Positions 42,001 through 54,370 of a stretch of DNA of 64,000 nucleotides are shown here, piece by piece. A model generated the notes under the pieces. It made no database searches. It saw only the letters and a list, made by a program, of their open reading frames with translations, and had not been told where the DNA came from. The DNA lies in NCBI GenBank assembly GCA_028571685.1, contig CM053141.1, forward strand, positions 137,792,833 to 137,856,832, written 5' to 3'. This stretch comes from Heterohyrax brucei. Taxonomy: Eukaryota; Chordata; Mammalia; Hyracoidea; Procaviidae. Made by a program: the position numbers and the translations under genes. Position 1 is the first letter of the stretch. The number at the start of each line of letters is the position of its first letter.

Positions 42001-43649
42001 ATTTCCCCCATCTTTCTTGACCTACCCTGCTGCATCATAGTTGAGAAACCAACCCTGCCCACCTGGACAAAGTGTTGATAAGTATCATTCCCACAAACAA
42101 ATGAAAAACACACCCAGCACACCCACCCAGACATAATGAAATAAAATTAAAAAGCAGGGTGAAACAAGACAACCTATAAAAAAACAAAGAAAATAATTTC
42201 TGAACATCTCAGAGACAGCAGACAATATCAGAACAAAAAGAAGAGAGTTAAAGCTAGCAGCCAAATGAAACACCAAATAGCCCTCCAGTAGATGAAAAGT
42301 CACTGGAACAACCAGATACGAAATTCAAAAGTCTAATATTTAGGATTCTTCAGGAGACTAGGAAAGAAATGAAGGAAAACACACAAAACTAAGGAAAAAC
42401 AAACAAAATTATGGAAGAAGAATCATACAAAAACAGTAACAGTTAGAAATTTAAAAGATATACAACAAGATTTCCAAAAATGGACAGTGCAATAGAAAGT
42501 TTTAGGAGAAAAAAATTGTAACAGTAGAAGATCATATCGGAGAAACTAAAGACAAATGCTTGGGTGCCACTTTGAAAAAAAAAAAGTCACAACAAATAAA
42601 GAAAACCCAACAGACCTACATGGGAGACAATCAAAAATAAGACTCTACTCATCATCAGAGTTCCACAACAGGGGAAGAAAACAGAAAACAGAATCATTGG
42701 AGTTCTGTTGACACAGTGCATCAGGATATAGGACAGCATCAGCCAGATACGATCCTAGGCAATGAATTCTCAAGGATAAAACAAAACTGAAAGATTTACA
42801 ACAAGAATCAAAGATGTCACTTTGTGAATGACAACATCAGAACAAAAAAAAAAGAGGGAATAAGCAGTGTAAATATAAAACTTTCAAATGGGGAGGGAGT
42901 CAAGGTGCTCTCAAGTAATAAAAGACTGGGTCAAACTTAAAAAGATGGGATAAATCTCAAGATAACCATGAAGAAAGTTAACAAAAGTGCTGATCAAAAT
43001 AGAAAAGACAGTCTCAGGAAACAGAAAATGTACAAAAACCAAAGAAAAGAAAATCCACAAACAAATTTCATCACAGGAGAAGAAGAGGAACAAAGATGAC
43101 AACAGCACACCAAAGCACAACAAAGCGACAGCAATAAACGCATTCTCATTGATAATCACACTGACTACAAATGGCTTAAATGTAACTATAATGGGACTGG
43201 AAGTGACAAAGCAGACTGAAATTAAAAGACCCATTAAAATGCCATCTACAAGAAATACACCTTAGAACCAAAGACATAAATTTACTGAAAATCAAAAGAT
43301 GGAAAAAATACATCAAGCCAACAGGCACCGAAGAACAACAAGAATGGCAACATTAACCTCATAAAATCAACTTTAAGACAAAATCCACTATAAAAGTCAA
43401 GGAAGGACATTATATAAAGATTACAGGGAGAGTACATCATTGTGACATAACCATGATAAATATCTACGCACCCAATGACAGGGTCCCAAAATGTGTAAAA
43501 CAAGCTACCACCAAAAAGAGAAATGGAAAAAATTTCCAGAAACATACTATTTAAACTAACACAAACTGAAGTATAAAAACTGAACAGACCCATAAAAGAA
43601 CAGATAGAAAAATATTAAAAACAAAAAGAAAGAAAAAAAAAAAACTCCC

Positions 43650-44280
43650 AACAATGACAACAACAAAAACTACTGGTCCAAATGTGCTCACTGAGAGTTC
43701 TATCAAACATTCTGAGAATATTTCACCCAGTACTACTCAAATCATTTCAGAACACCAAAAATGGATACTTAAAAATTCATTCTATGAAGCCAGAATAACT
43801 CTGATACCAAAAGCAAGACAAAAGATCACTAGAAAATTATACACAAGTATCTCTCATGAATATAGATGCAAAAAATTCTAGCCAATGGAATTTTGTATCA
43901 CATTAATAATAATAATACATCACAGCCATGGGTGATTCATACCAAGCATGCAAGGATGGCTCAATATTAAAAAATAATCAGTCAGCATAATCCACCATAT
44001 AAATAAAACAAACCAAAAAAAAATCACATGATCATCTCAATTGATGCAGAAAAGTCATTTGATGAAGTCCAACAACCTATTTCTGATAAAAAAAAAAAAA
44101 AAACTCTCGATAAATTAGGAATAGAAAGGAAACGCTTCAACATAATAAAAGGCATCTATAGAAAATCAACAGTCAATAACATTCTCAACAAAGAGAGGCT
44201 GAAAACATTCTCCCTAGAAAACAGAAAACAAGACAGTGATGACCGTTATCAGCAGTCCAACTTAACATTGTGATGGAAGT
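43650..44280 (+). pseudogene. L1 ORF2 reverse transcriptase fragment
   Basis: Two open segments. 43654-43881 contains NSFYEARITLIPKARQK and ISHEYRCKKF. 44028-44273 contains [17 protein letters not shown] (catalytic Asp of motif A kept) and [20 protein letters not shown]. The stretch between them, and motifs B and C, are not open. Several A-run expansions (for example 44090-44102) shift the frame. Confidence 0.85.
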
Positions 44281-45138
44281 CCTAGCTAGAGCTACAAGGA
44301 GAGGAAAACAAAGGGTATCAAAATTGATAAGAAAGACGTAAAACTATTCCTAGTTGCAGATTATATGATACACATACAGAGCCCAACACTCCACAAGAAA
44401 ACTACCAAAACAAATAGATTCAGCAGAGTAGCAAAATACAAACAAAATTCAGTGGGATTTCTATAAACCAATATAAAGACTTATAAATAGGAAATCATGC
44501 AAGTAATACCATAATAGTCCCTTAAAAAATAAATACTGAGGAAGAAATCCAACTGGGGATGTAAAAGACCTATACAAAAAAAACTACAAAACACTGCTTC
44601 AAGAAACTAAAAGAAGCCTGCATAAATGAAAAAACACACCACGTTCGTAGATAGGTAGATTCAACATTGTGAAAATATCAGTTCTACCCAAAACAGTCTA
44701 CAAATACAAAGCAATCCCAATGCAAATATCAACAGTATTTTTTAACAGAGAAGTAAAAACTAATTAACATCATATGAAAAGGTAAGAGGCACTGGATAAG
44801 GAAGACATTACTGAAGAGAAACGAGTAGGAAGTCTTGCACTATCTGACCTCAGAAATTATTATCCAGTCATAGGAGCAGAAACAGCCTGGTACTGGTACA
44901 ATGACAGACCAGTGGAGCAGAATGGAGATCCAAGATATAAACCCACCCACCTATGATTAGCTGATTTTCAACAAATGCCCAAAGTTCATTAAATAGGGAA
45001 GAGTGTCTTTTTAATAAATGGTGCTAAGTTGGATGTCCATCTGTAAAAAAAAATGAACACAGGACACATACCTCATACCATACACAAAAACTAATTCAAA
45101 ATGGATCAAAGACTTAAACATAAAACCAAAAGCTGAAT

Positions 45139-45735
45139 CTGGCTTGAATTTCTGGCAGTTTCCTGTTACTATATTGTTGCAGTTGCTTTTTAATGATCTT
45201 GAGTAAAATTTTACTTGCGTGTGATATTAATGATATTGTTTGATAATTTCCACATTCGGTTTCATGACTTTTCTTGGGAATAGGCATAAACATGGATCTA
45301 TTCCAGTTGGTTGGCCATGTAGCTGTCCTCCAAATTTCTTGGCATAGATGAATGATTACTCACAGCACTGTATCCATTTGTTGAAATATCTCAAGTGATA
45401 CTCCATCACAAGTTTGGGAGCCTTGTTTTTTTGCCAATGCCTTCATTGTAGCTTTGACTTCTTCCTTCAGTACCATCAGTTCCTAATCATATGCTACCTC
45501 TTGAAAGGGCTGAACATCGACCAGTTTTTTCTGGTAGAATGACACTGTGTATTCCTTCCATCTTCTTTTGATTCTTCCTGAGTCATTTAATATTTTCCCT
45601 GTAGAATCCTTCACTACTGCAACTTGAGGCATGCATTTTTAATTCAGATTTTTCAGCTTAAGAAATGCAGAATGTGTTCTTTCCTTTTGGTTTCCTTTTC
45701 CAGCTGTTTGCACATGTCATTATAATACATATTTA
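45139..45735 (-). mobile_element. RTE internal fragment (start of RT)
   Basis: Reversed copy of RTE sequence equivalent to about 26270-26870 (compare TGCCAATGCCTTCATTGTAG here with the reverse of CTGCATTGAAGGCATTGGCA at 26561). Both ends are truncated. Confidence 0.87.
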
Positions 45736-45884
45736 TAGAAGTAAGAAATCTAAGTGGAAAATATTCTTATTTTAAAAAGGCAACTAACTACCCGTATTGA
45801 CTGGCAAATATAACTATTAACTTTAGTATCATGCTACAGTCCAAGGCCCAAAACATGACCTTTTTTTCTTCTGTTATAAGCAAA

Positions 45885-46097
45885 AGGAGCCATGGTAGCA
45901 CAGTGGTTAAAATGCTCAACTGCTAACCCAGAAGTTGGCGGTTCAAACCCACCAGTCACTCCACAAGACACCAATGTGGCAGTCTGCTCCCATAAAGATT
46001 TACAGAGCCTTGGAAACCCAATAGGGCAGTTCTAGTCTGTCCTACAGGGTCACTATGAATCAGAATCAACTGGATACCAGTAGTTTTCAGCTTTGCA
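45885..46097 (+). mobile_element. AfroSINE, complete with 11-base target duplication
   Basis: TTATAAGCAAA stands perfectly at 45874-45884 and 46098-46108. Inside: A-box region GGTAGCACAGTGGTTAA, B-box GGTTCAAACCC, body CTCCCATAAAGATTTACAG, and tail ATCAGAATCAACTGGATACC. It is one of the best-preserved SINEs here. Confidence 0.95.
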
Positions 46098-46108
46098 TTA
46101 TAAGCAAA

Positions 46109-46329
46109 GCAAAGAAAATTTAAACGTTAGAGTCAAACATGATTTTATTCTGTAGGGTTTCGATTTATGTTATAATAGCTTTTCAAGATCTACTTTGTAA
46201 AAGTAAAGTATAATTCATATAAATATTTTAGCATTTTGGCTTTATCTGGTGTGTGCAGAAGAGGAAGCCTGGGTAGTTAACACAAACCTGTAATTAGTTA
46301 AGGTTAGCTGGTATCTGCTGAGTTTGCTT
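46109..46329. other. No gene recognised
   Basis: Unique AT-rich sequence. Confidence 0.5.
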
Positions 46330-46510
46330 ATCTCGTGCACCAGGTGCTCTGCATATTCTCTTCTTAACAAGCTTTTCAGATTAAGAAACTAAAGCAAACA
46401 GTTTTACACACTTCCCCAAGAGTTAGATGAGGCTGAAAAATATTGGAAGGACCAAAACCTAGATCTTTCTGACTGTGAAGCTGATCCATTTCTTCTAAAC
46501 AATGTGCCTT
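46330..46510 (-). mobile_element. MIR SINE, diverged
   Basis: Reversed MIR-like course: CACCAGGTGCTCTGCATATT, CAGATTAAGAAACTAAAGCA, GAAGCTGATCCATTTCTTC. Confidence 0.55.
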
Positions 46511-47174
46511 CCAAATGACCACCACCCTAATGCAAATCATTCAGTTTAGCTAATATACTCATTCTAAAAAGCCACAAAAAGGGAGCATTAAATTAAAGTA
46601 TAGCTCATCTAAAATCCCTGGCAAAAATACAATAAAGCAAAAGAGTAACTTCAAAGAACTATGAGAAGGAAAGCAAAATGTTCTCATAATAGTTCCCCCT
46701 TACCATAATGACCCGCTACTATGTTAAAATTAGAACTAGTCTAGTGAAATTTTTACTTACTTTGGATTCCTTTCTTTTAGCTTAGCCAAGAACATCCAAG
46801 AAGAAAACTCATGAAAGGGAGGTCATATACATATTTTAAAAGACAGGAGTTTCTCTCTGTGACTAGTGTCAGCATACAAATTATTTGACTCATTTAAATT
46901 ATTCATTCATTTAAAGAATGCCTGTGCCTTGGAAGGCAGAAAAAAATACCTTTAGAATATCTAAATACCAATGTAAAGCATGTGTATATGTTTAAAGAGA
47001 TAGGGCATACAGATGTATACATTTGGAGATTTTACATTGTTTGGAATATTAATAACAAAATTTTTTCAATATTAATATTCCTTTTATTGTCTGCTCTGAA
47101 TAAAGTGTGAGTTATTTATCCTTTCACGTAAAATACCTAGTTTGTGGCATTATCATTGAGATGTTATAAAATAT
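46511..47174. other. No gene or repeat recognised
   Basis: Unique AT-rich sequence. Confidence 0.5.
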
Positions 47175-47870
47175 TGCCACACAGAACATCTAGCTCAACT
47201 GACATAACATAGTTTATAAAGAAGGCATTTCACATTCTACTGTAGTGAGTAGCATCTGTAGTCTTATAGCCCGTGAACTGCTATCGATGATACTCTACTG
47301 GTCTCACCCCTCTGCAAGAAAGGAAGAATGAAGCAAACTAAATACACACAAGAAAAGTTAGTCTGAAGACAAATGGACCACAAACAATGGCTATAGCCTC
47401 CATCAGATCAGACTGAGTTCAGTACAACTCGATGGCTACCAACTGACTACTCCAGCAGGAATCACAATAGCAGGTCTTGGACAGAGCAGAAGGAAAATGC
47501 AAAACAAAATTCTAACTCAAGAAAAAAAAAAAAAGACCAGATTCACTGACCTGACAGAGACTGGAAAAACCTGAGAGCATGGCTCCCAATCCTCGTTTAG
47601 TGCAGTAATGAAGTCACTCCTGAGGTTGACCCTTCAGTCAAAGATGAGACAAGCCCATAAAATGAAACTAAAGGGGTACGCCAGCACAGGGACAAGGGTT
47701 AGAAAGCAGGAGGGGGCAGGAATGCTGTTAAGAGAGAACCCAAGATCTAGAAGGGAGAATGTTAACATGTCATGGCAGTGTCAACCAACGTCAAAAAGCA
47801 GTATGTATGCTAACTTTAACAGGAAGTTCGTTTCTTCATCTACAGTACAAGAAAGTTTTGCCCTGCAGTA
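47175..47870 (+). mobile_element. L1 3' UTR, diverged
   Basis: It parallels 4230-4985: TAGCATCTGTAGTCTTATAG, then GAATCACAATAGCAGGTCTT, AAAGACCAGATTCACTGACC and TGACAGAGACTGG. Non-coding. Confidence 0.75.
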
Positions 47871-48004
47871 TGACTTTCCTTTTTTTTTCTTTTGCACGCA
47901 TGCATGACTTTATTTCAAATGGTAAATGGTTCATCCATGATGTCTTTTTAAGAAAAAGCATCAGCATACTTGGATGAATTACTTGATGATCTTCTGTCAA
48001 CCTG

Positions 48005-48652
48005 TTCCTATTAGAATTTTTTTTTTTTTTTTTTAGGGGAGCAATGTAAACCTGCCTCTTCATCAAAAGCAAACACTTGGAATAAATTTAGGATCAGGTT
48101 CACTGGTGCAATTCATGAACTCACACAGCACCAAATAAAGAAAGCTTCCAATGGCTTGGAAAATCACAATGAACAATGCATCACTAAAGACAGTGGTTAT
48201 GCTGAAGTCTACATATTCAGATGGCATAGTGCTAGAAACTCTGTAAAACAGGTTTGCATGAGATGCTTACAATCTGCTATCATGTACACAAGTTACTGAA
48301 TTTTCAAATTGCATCAGAAATTTATAAACATCTTGTATTTGTAAAATCTCACCTCCGTCCTAAAGGACCTCACTGATGATGCAAACCAGAGGTTGAAATT
48401 TCACAGCTGTGATGTTAACCATGAAGCAGGGCCTCCTCCAAGGGAAGGACATGGCAGTGGAGTACTCTTTTAGAGTGAGAAAAACGCTCATTAAATAGAA
48501 ACTATTTTAAAGTTATTATGTTTTGTTTTAGATCATTTTTATTCTACCCTTTTAAAATAGTAACATTCTTTTAATTTGCATTAGAGATTGACACTATGTA
48601 AGTGGACATGTGGAAGACTGTGTAATATGAAGAGAAGCATTCCTATTTAGAA
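48005..48652 (-). pseudogene. Possible retrocopy with poly(A) and flanking duplication
   Basis: An 18-base T run (48017-48034) reads as a poly(A) tail on the minus strand. TTCCTATTAGAA (48005-48016) recurs as TTCCTATTTAGAA at 48640-48652, so 48017-48639 looks like one L1-mediated insertion of about 620 bases. Near its 3' end the minus strand has a 54-codon open frame, 48227-48063, starting MPSEYVDFSITTVFSD with a hydrophobic stretch (ALFIVIFQAIGSFLYLVL) and ending PDPKFIPSVCF. The frame extends upstream with one stop. I do not recognise the parent, and no AATAAA is visible before the tail. Confidence 0.4.
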
Positions 48653-48675
48653 AGATTGAGATCTGTTCTCTGTTT

Positions 48676-48720
48676 AGATCTGATGGGATCCGACTCATTG
48701 GCACTTGGCTTTGGCTTGGC
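48676..48720 (+). mobile_element. Very short SINE/RTE-type tail fragment
   Basis: GATCCGACTCATTGGCACTT followed by GGCTTTGGCTTGGC: the same 3' end as the micro-insertions at 1112, 16979 and 17306. Here I cannot define a flanking duplication. Confidence 0.55.
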
Positions 48721-48771
48721 TCTCAGCCCACTGAGTAGGAAGTTACGTACTTCATCTATAGTAAAAAAAAA

Positions 48772-48932
48772 AAAACAAAAACAAAAAAAACACTGCCATC
48801 AAGTTGATTCTGACCCTTTAAGACAGAGTAGGACTGCCTCACAGATTCGAAGGAGCACCTGCCAGATCCAAACTCCCAACTTTTTGGTTAGCAGATGGAG
48901 CACTTAACCACAACACCTCCGGGGTTTCTATA
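48772..48932 (-). mobile_element. AfroSINE
   Basis: Reversed tail after an A-rich run (ACTGCCATCAAGTTGATTCT), body and head ending CTTAACCACAACACCTCCGG. Confidence 0.88.
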
Positions 48933-48937
48933 GTTTA

Positions 48938-49545
48938 TATTGTTGTTGTTGTTGTTAGGAGCCATTCAGTTGGTTCCAACTCATAGCGACCCTACGAACA
49001 ACAGAATGAAACACTGCCAAGTCTTGTACCATGTCCACAATTGTTTTTATGCTTAAACCTACTGTTGCAGCCACTCTGTCAATCCATCTCGTTGAGGGTC
49101 TTCCTCTTTTTTTCTGACCCTCCACTCTACAAAGCATGATGTCCTTCTCCAGGGACTGATCTTTCCTGACAACATGTCCAAAGTATGTAAGATGCAGTTT
49201 TGTCATCTTTCCTTCCAAGGAGCACCCTGGTTGTATTTCTTCCAGAACAGATCTGTTTGCTCTTTTGGCAGTCCACAGTACATTCAACATTCTTCTCCAA
49301 CACCACAATTCAAAGGCATCAGCTCTTCTGTCTTCTTTGTTCACGGTCCAGCTTTCGCATGCATATGATGTGATTGAAAATACCATGGCTTGGGTCAGGC
49401 ACATTTAGTCTTCAAGATGACATCCTTACTTTTGAATACTTTGAAGAGGTCCTTTGCAGCAGATTTTCCCAATGCAACAGGTCACAGGTCTTTTGATTTC
49501 TTGACTGCTGCTTCCAAGGACATTGATTGTGGACCCAAGATACTT
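48938..49545 (-). mobile_element. RTE 3' end with open C-terminal frame
   Basis: It has the complete RTE 3' terminus (TTGTTGTTGTTGTTAGGAGC) with the (CAA)n-type tail in reverse. The open frame 49404-48955 (149 codons) covers the C-terminal domain: SYACESWTVNKEDRRADAFE, LWCWRRMLNVLW, LHLTYFGHVVRKDQSLEKDI, KKRGRPSTRWIDRVAATVG. It is uninterrupted, so this copy is less decayed than most, but it is truncated at about 49545 before the RT. Confidence 0.92.
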
Positions 49546-49784
49546 TATATACGAAAATATAAATATTTTATTAAGAAATATCCTTAAAAATTAAATCAAG
49601 TTACTTTACATTTTCCTATTTGTTTTCCATTCTTTCCTAAATGCATTTAGAATGAAATCTAATTTAAATATATGCTTTGAATATGAGTTTAGTCCACAGC
49701 AGCAGGTTAAGATTAGGATAAAAGAATACCAACCACTCTATATAACTAAATGTATATAGTTATAAGTAACCTCCACTGCACTCC
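49546..49784. other. No gene recognised
   Basis: Unique AT-rich sequence. Confidence 0.5.
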
Positions 49785-49985
49785 CCTCATTGTTCTAAGT
49801 TCATTATGCTTATTATTTAACACTAATAAAAACTCTGAAAGGTCATGTTATTATCCTCATTGTACTATTAAGGAAACTTAGGCTTAATGAAATGACTTTC
49901 CTAAAACACGCAGTTCTTAAGTGGCAGAACCAGAATTCATATCCAGGTCTCAGTCTCTCTGCAATGTCTTAAGCTCTTTCACCTC
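49785..49985 (-). mobile_element. MIR SINE
   Basis: Reversed MIR: TTATTATCCTCATTGTACTA, AAGGAAACTTAGGCTTAATG, AAGTGGCAGAACCAGAATTC and TTAAGCTCTTTCACC. Confidence 0.8.
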
Positions 49986-50811
49986 TCAAAAATGCCCATA
50001 AGTATTTTTCATCAATCCTATAGCCACTTAATTTGCCAATTTAAGATTGAGGACTTCAGGAGAGTTTTACCAAGCCCCCAACATTAGTTAGTTGCAGGAC
50101 TAACATTTGACCACAAACTATAAAGAGAAGCTGCCATGTAAAAGTGAAATTCTGTTCTTAAGCTAAACTGACAATCTAGATCTTGCTCTAGAAAAAAAAA
50201 AAAAAAAAAATCCATGTGTTAACCATCAATCCACAAAACCACATCTTATTTTGAAGTTACTTGGGTAACATAAACTCCAGATACATCAGGAGTTTTGACT
50301 CCAAGAAAGTGACATGCTGAGGCAGAGATGATAAGAGACATTTAACCCACACTGTGGAAGCCACCTTTCATTCGGCGTCATCCCGAGGATAACCATTCAC
50401 AGCACATGTGCTTCCCGCAGTGCCACAGGAGGCTCATGGGTTACACTAGCAAAGTTGTACCCAGTGTTTCCCTGGAAAGTTCTGAGAGCAGACAGCCATA
50501 CTACCCACCTAGAAACTAACCCTCCATAATAAAGTCCCTCTCCACCTTAGGACCAGCTGCCTAACATGAAGGGAACAGCGCAAAGTGAAAATTCAGGGTT
50601 TTCTGTTCAGAAGAATTTCAAAAGAGCAGCAAGTGACAGCAAAGCATTAAACCAAGCGCAGGGCCTTCTAGAGCAGGGAGCTGTGGGTAATTGCACAGAT
50701 CCCACACCCAGGAAGCCAGCTCTGCCGCTTCTTAACACATGTATTCATATATTCCCTTTAATACAATACTGCCTTTGATGTTTCTTTTGTGTTTATCACC
50801 TAGATGGTAGT
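49986..50811. other. No gene recognised; A-run
   Basis: Unique sequence with a poly-A run of 19 at about 50192-50210. Confidence 0.5.
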
Positions 50812-51305
50812 TGTTATAAACTGTGTCTCCCTCAAAATAGTATGTGCCACCTTGCCTAGTCCATGATATCCAGAATTGTGTGGTTGTCCATTAGACATCA
50901 TTTTGTCATCTGATGTGATTTTCCTATGTGTTATAAATCCTGTCTCTATGATGTTAGGAGGCAGGACTCAATCTACACTATGAGGGTGTGTTTTAAGTCA
51001 ACCTCTTTTGAGATATAAAACAGAACCAAGCAGAGACATGGGGTCCTCATATCATCAAGAAACAAGAGCCAGGTGAATAGCTCATCTTTTGGACTTCAGG
51101 GTCCTTGCAGTGAGAATCTCCTCAGCTGCGGAAGGCTGACGACAAGACCTTACTCAAGAGCCAACAGAAAGAGAAATGATTTCCCTGGAGCTGGCACCCT
51201 GAATTCAGACTTCTACCCTCCTGTACTACAGGAGAATAAATTTCTCTTTTTGAAAGCCATTCGCTTGTGGTATTTCTGTTACAGTATCACTAGATGTCTA
51301 AGACA
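50812..51305 (+). mobile_element. Solo MaLR-like LTR, diverged
   Basis: TGTTATAAACTGTGTCTCCC ... TAGATGTCTAAGACA. The flanks GTAGT and GTACT match at 4 of 5 bases. Landmarks are CTTGTGGTATTTCTGTTACA and AGAGCCAACAGAAAGAG. It is the most diverged member of the family here. Confidence 0.85.
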
Positions 51306-53829
51306 GTACTGTTAGCAATCATGAATCTCTTAAGAATTGGCTTGGCCTCACTCAGCAACAGCCCACTTGGCTTAGTACGTGCTAAGGGCCAAGGACTCAT
51401 TCCTAAAGTACAGGAAGTGTATGACACATTATCCAGAAGTTGATGGTCAGTGTAGCTCTCTAAATTCACATGGACAAAGCTACGTTTCATTTAAAGTGAA
51501 AGGTAGTCCTTGAAGAAAAAATTTTCTTAAGGTCTCACCTAACTTAAAGTATAGCTGATTCTCAAGCATGCCTTTTGTCAGTTTGTTTTCTCGAAAGCAA
51601 ACCTAATTGCAACAAAGCTATCAGTGAGACGTGCCCTTTAAACAAAGGCATGTTTGTCTTCCCTTCTTAAGTTCAAAAGTGCCACAGCATCTAGTCTTTA
51701 AGTCCCAAAGCCTCCCCACCACATGATCATTTGCACCATGAGTGTTCATGGCAGAGAAACACAGTGTTACCACAGCAGGTGACAAGGGCATCCCAGCCAA
51801 TGCTAAGGGTGTTCTATCAAGAAAGAAACCAACTAGACAGAGAAAACTTAGGCAAGAAAACTCCTGCCAGGAAGCTCACTGTTTCCACATCTCTCTCTCC
51901 CTCTCATTTGAAATTCATGAAGATGAAGTACAGCTTTTGTTTTCTATCAGTGAGATGAGCCTTAATACACTCTTGCCAAAAGCAAGCTAACACAGAGTAA
52001 TTGTTTTTCCTCTAAATTGCATGTCCAAACTGCTTATTCTTCAAAGAACATAGATGCCACAGCTTTGATATCCAACTGCAGAATGACAAAAGAGAGGGCA
52101 CTAGGCACATGGGCATGATGAGAAATTATAATCATGCCCATCTATCAGCAAGTCCTGGAACTCGAGGGCAGGAGGAGAGAAGAGAGCAGATTACTCATGC
52201 AGTAGATGAGGTTCTGTATTTCACTTGAGAACTCTTTCCATGCCCCTCTCCCAAAAGCAGGAAAAAGTGATTTAGAGGGAATTAAGATTCCCCAAAGTGT
52301 TTTTAATCTCCTCTTTTCACTGCAGGGCCAGCCAGGTGCCTCACGTAGCACTTAAAAGAGTTTCAAAAATGAAAGCAAATGCCTAAAACACAGAGAGGAG
52401 ATACCCATCTACACAAAGCATCTGTCATTTAGAAAAATACAGTTTTACTTTATGAACTTCACAACCAGGCATTTTATAATTCTGATTTTCCAGACGCTTT
52501 TCTGTGTACCTTACATCCAATATATAAAAAGAGGCAAAAATCATCAATATCTACTATGTTTGTATATGTCAAACCTCTTTTATGTCCATTAGGGAATTCA
52601 TTTAATTGCACATAACTGCAGAACGTTTGCAAGAGGCCTATGTGACATGAATAAAAACTACCCAAAGAAATAAAATGATCAAATCTTCCCCCCATCCCAG
52701 CCTTTGCAGACACACATGCTTGCAGAAAGCTGCGTGGCTTCTCTCATTGATCCCTGTGCTTCATTGTGTAACCAGGTGCTGAGACAAAAAATTTGATTGT
52801 GTTCTTGTGTTTGTTCCAGTTAATTTAATTCCACTTGCCTGGTTTAAACTTCTATTTTCTAATTACACTCCTAAGCTCTACTGAGGCTGAATGTTACTAC
52901 ACCTTTGCTTGCACTTACAGAATGTGGACATAAATGAAATTATTTCTGCAACTGTCCTATGTCATGGAAGCCTTAGAAGTGTCTGACCCCAGGCAGCCCA
53001 GCAATAGAAAGTGTCTCCCAGCATGCTGCCACAAAGATGAAGGAAGACAAGCGAGCTCATCAGGCTGAAAGTGTCAGAGCAGCAGAAAGTGTGTGGGTTG
53101 TAGACCTGGCTATTAGTGTCTGCTCTACAGCTAAATGAGCTGTATAGTGGGGGCCATGTGCCTCAATCCTGAGTTTCAGTGTTACCTGTAACCTAAGAGT
53201 TTTCGACTCATCTCTTTGGTTACTCTTCCAGTACTAAAAGTCCATATAATTTCAATCTCTTTCCTTTCCTTTCCTTTGCTTTCTTAGTGGATAATCAAAT
53301 TCAGTTTGGAGTACAACAGTTTTTTCTAAACTGAGAGTTTTGACAAAAACCCCAACCGTGTTTCGGGCTCTTACATGGAAAAGATGCCTTAAACACCGGA
53401 AAGCATTGATGTTATTCAAGGTCTCTGATAATAAAATACCAACAATCTACATTACTGGAAGAGTTCACATTTGTGAATTCACCTAGTAGTTAAAATGTAC
53501 TTGTAATCCTGAAATCGATATTTAGCATGCTTTTATAGGCATTCACAAACATGTGCATCCACAGAGCAGCATAATAATTTGAGTCACCAATACAGAAAGT
53601 TATTTCAGTATTCACTACTTCAGTGTTCATAGGACTTTACAGACCACAACTACCACAAATAGCAAGAATAGACCATATCAATGCTCCCACTGCAGATCAA
53701 TTTTTATCTAAGTACAAACTGAAAAGAGAAATCTTTGGTATAAAGATTTGCTTGGAACTTATCACCTGAACTTTTAGAACACAATTCATAATGCTATGAG
53801 AAATTGCTGTGAAACTACTTCATAACATA
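51306..53829. other. 2.5 kb without recognised gene
   Basis: Mostly unique sequence. A weak MIR-like stretch may lie at 53070-53215 (CTACAGCTAAATGAGCTG). None of the open frames (for example 52145-52351, 52474-52713 minus) has a domain I recognise. Confidence 0.5.
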
Positions 53830-54370
53830 CAAGGTCTGACAATTAAGTCCACAAACTTAATCGTTCTAAGTGCTACATTCCTCACTGCTGAGTATCACTA
53901 TGGTCACCTTTGAAGTTCTCCCATTGAAGCTATGCACTGATGTTAGTGCCTAGTCCACTCTTCGAAGCAATTTTGTAACTCTTTCTGGAATGGCCATGGT
54001 GCACAGTGGCAAGTTTGTGAACTTAATTGTATAGTTGTCCATGAGGGAGTTTTTAGCCAGTAAACAAACAACTGTATTGGAACATCTTCCCTCCTCACCT
54101 GATCTGGCCCCCATAATTTTCTCTTTACCCAAAGATAAAGGAAATGTTGAAGGGATGATATTTTGATGACATTCAGGACATCAAGGGTATTATGACCACA
54201 ACAGCTCTGATGGCCATTCAGGAAAAAGAGTTCCAAAATTGCTTTGAAGGGTAGACTAGGAGCTGGTGTCAGTGAATAGCTTCCCAAGGGGAGGATTTCA
54301 AAGATGACTGTAGCGATATTCAGCAATAAGATACGTAGCACTGTTTCTAGGATGAGTTCACGAACTCATA
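53830..54370 (+). mobile_element. Rearranged mariner transposon
   Basis: The left end after TA is CAAGGTCTGACAATTAAG, a mariner terminal repeat. Bases 53830-54034 form a mini-element: the end at 54011-54030 (AAGTTTGTGAACTTAATTGT) is the reverse complement of 53838-53858 with few mismatches. From 54035 sense transposase sequence runs to a second end at about 54370 (GATGAGTTCACGAACTCAT). The 3' region (about 53860-53990 reversed, 54210-54350 forward) is therefore present in both directions. Confidence 0.8.
54038..54290 (+). pseudogene. Mariner transposase C-terminus (broken)
   Basis: A plus-strand reading gives EFLASKQTTVLEHLPSSPDL and LAPIIFSLYPKIKEMLKG, then stops and frame changes, and later EKEFQNCFEG. 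SPDLAP contains the third catalytic Asp of the D,D34D mariner triad. Everything N-terminal to it is missing. This is the usual mammalian-type mariner, different from the element at 40232. Confidence 0.82.

Larger units (their letters stand above)
41197..45138 (+). mobile_element. Old L1, 5' region through ORF2
   Basis: Pyrimidine-rich 5' region (41210-42130), A-rich ORF1 area (about 42130-42960), then ORF2. Recognisable ORF2 segments: endonuclease 'MINIYAPND' (43453-43480), RT entry 'NSFYEARITLIPKARQKITR' (43777-43840), motif A region '[17 protein letters not shown]' (44028-44080), and the later 'ACCTCATACCATACACAAAA' block at 45071. It ends abruptly at 45138 against a reversed RTE. It is more diverged than the L1 at 30740-37444. 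Confidence 0.85.

Noticed and set aside
41210-42130. Gene promoter or exon in the pyrimidine-rich block
   Set aside because: It directly precedes L1 ORF1/ORF2 sequence in the same direction and is better explained as the L1 5' region.
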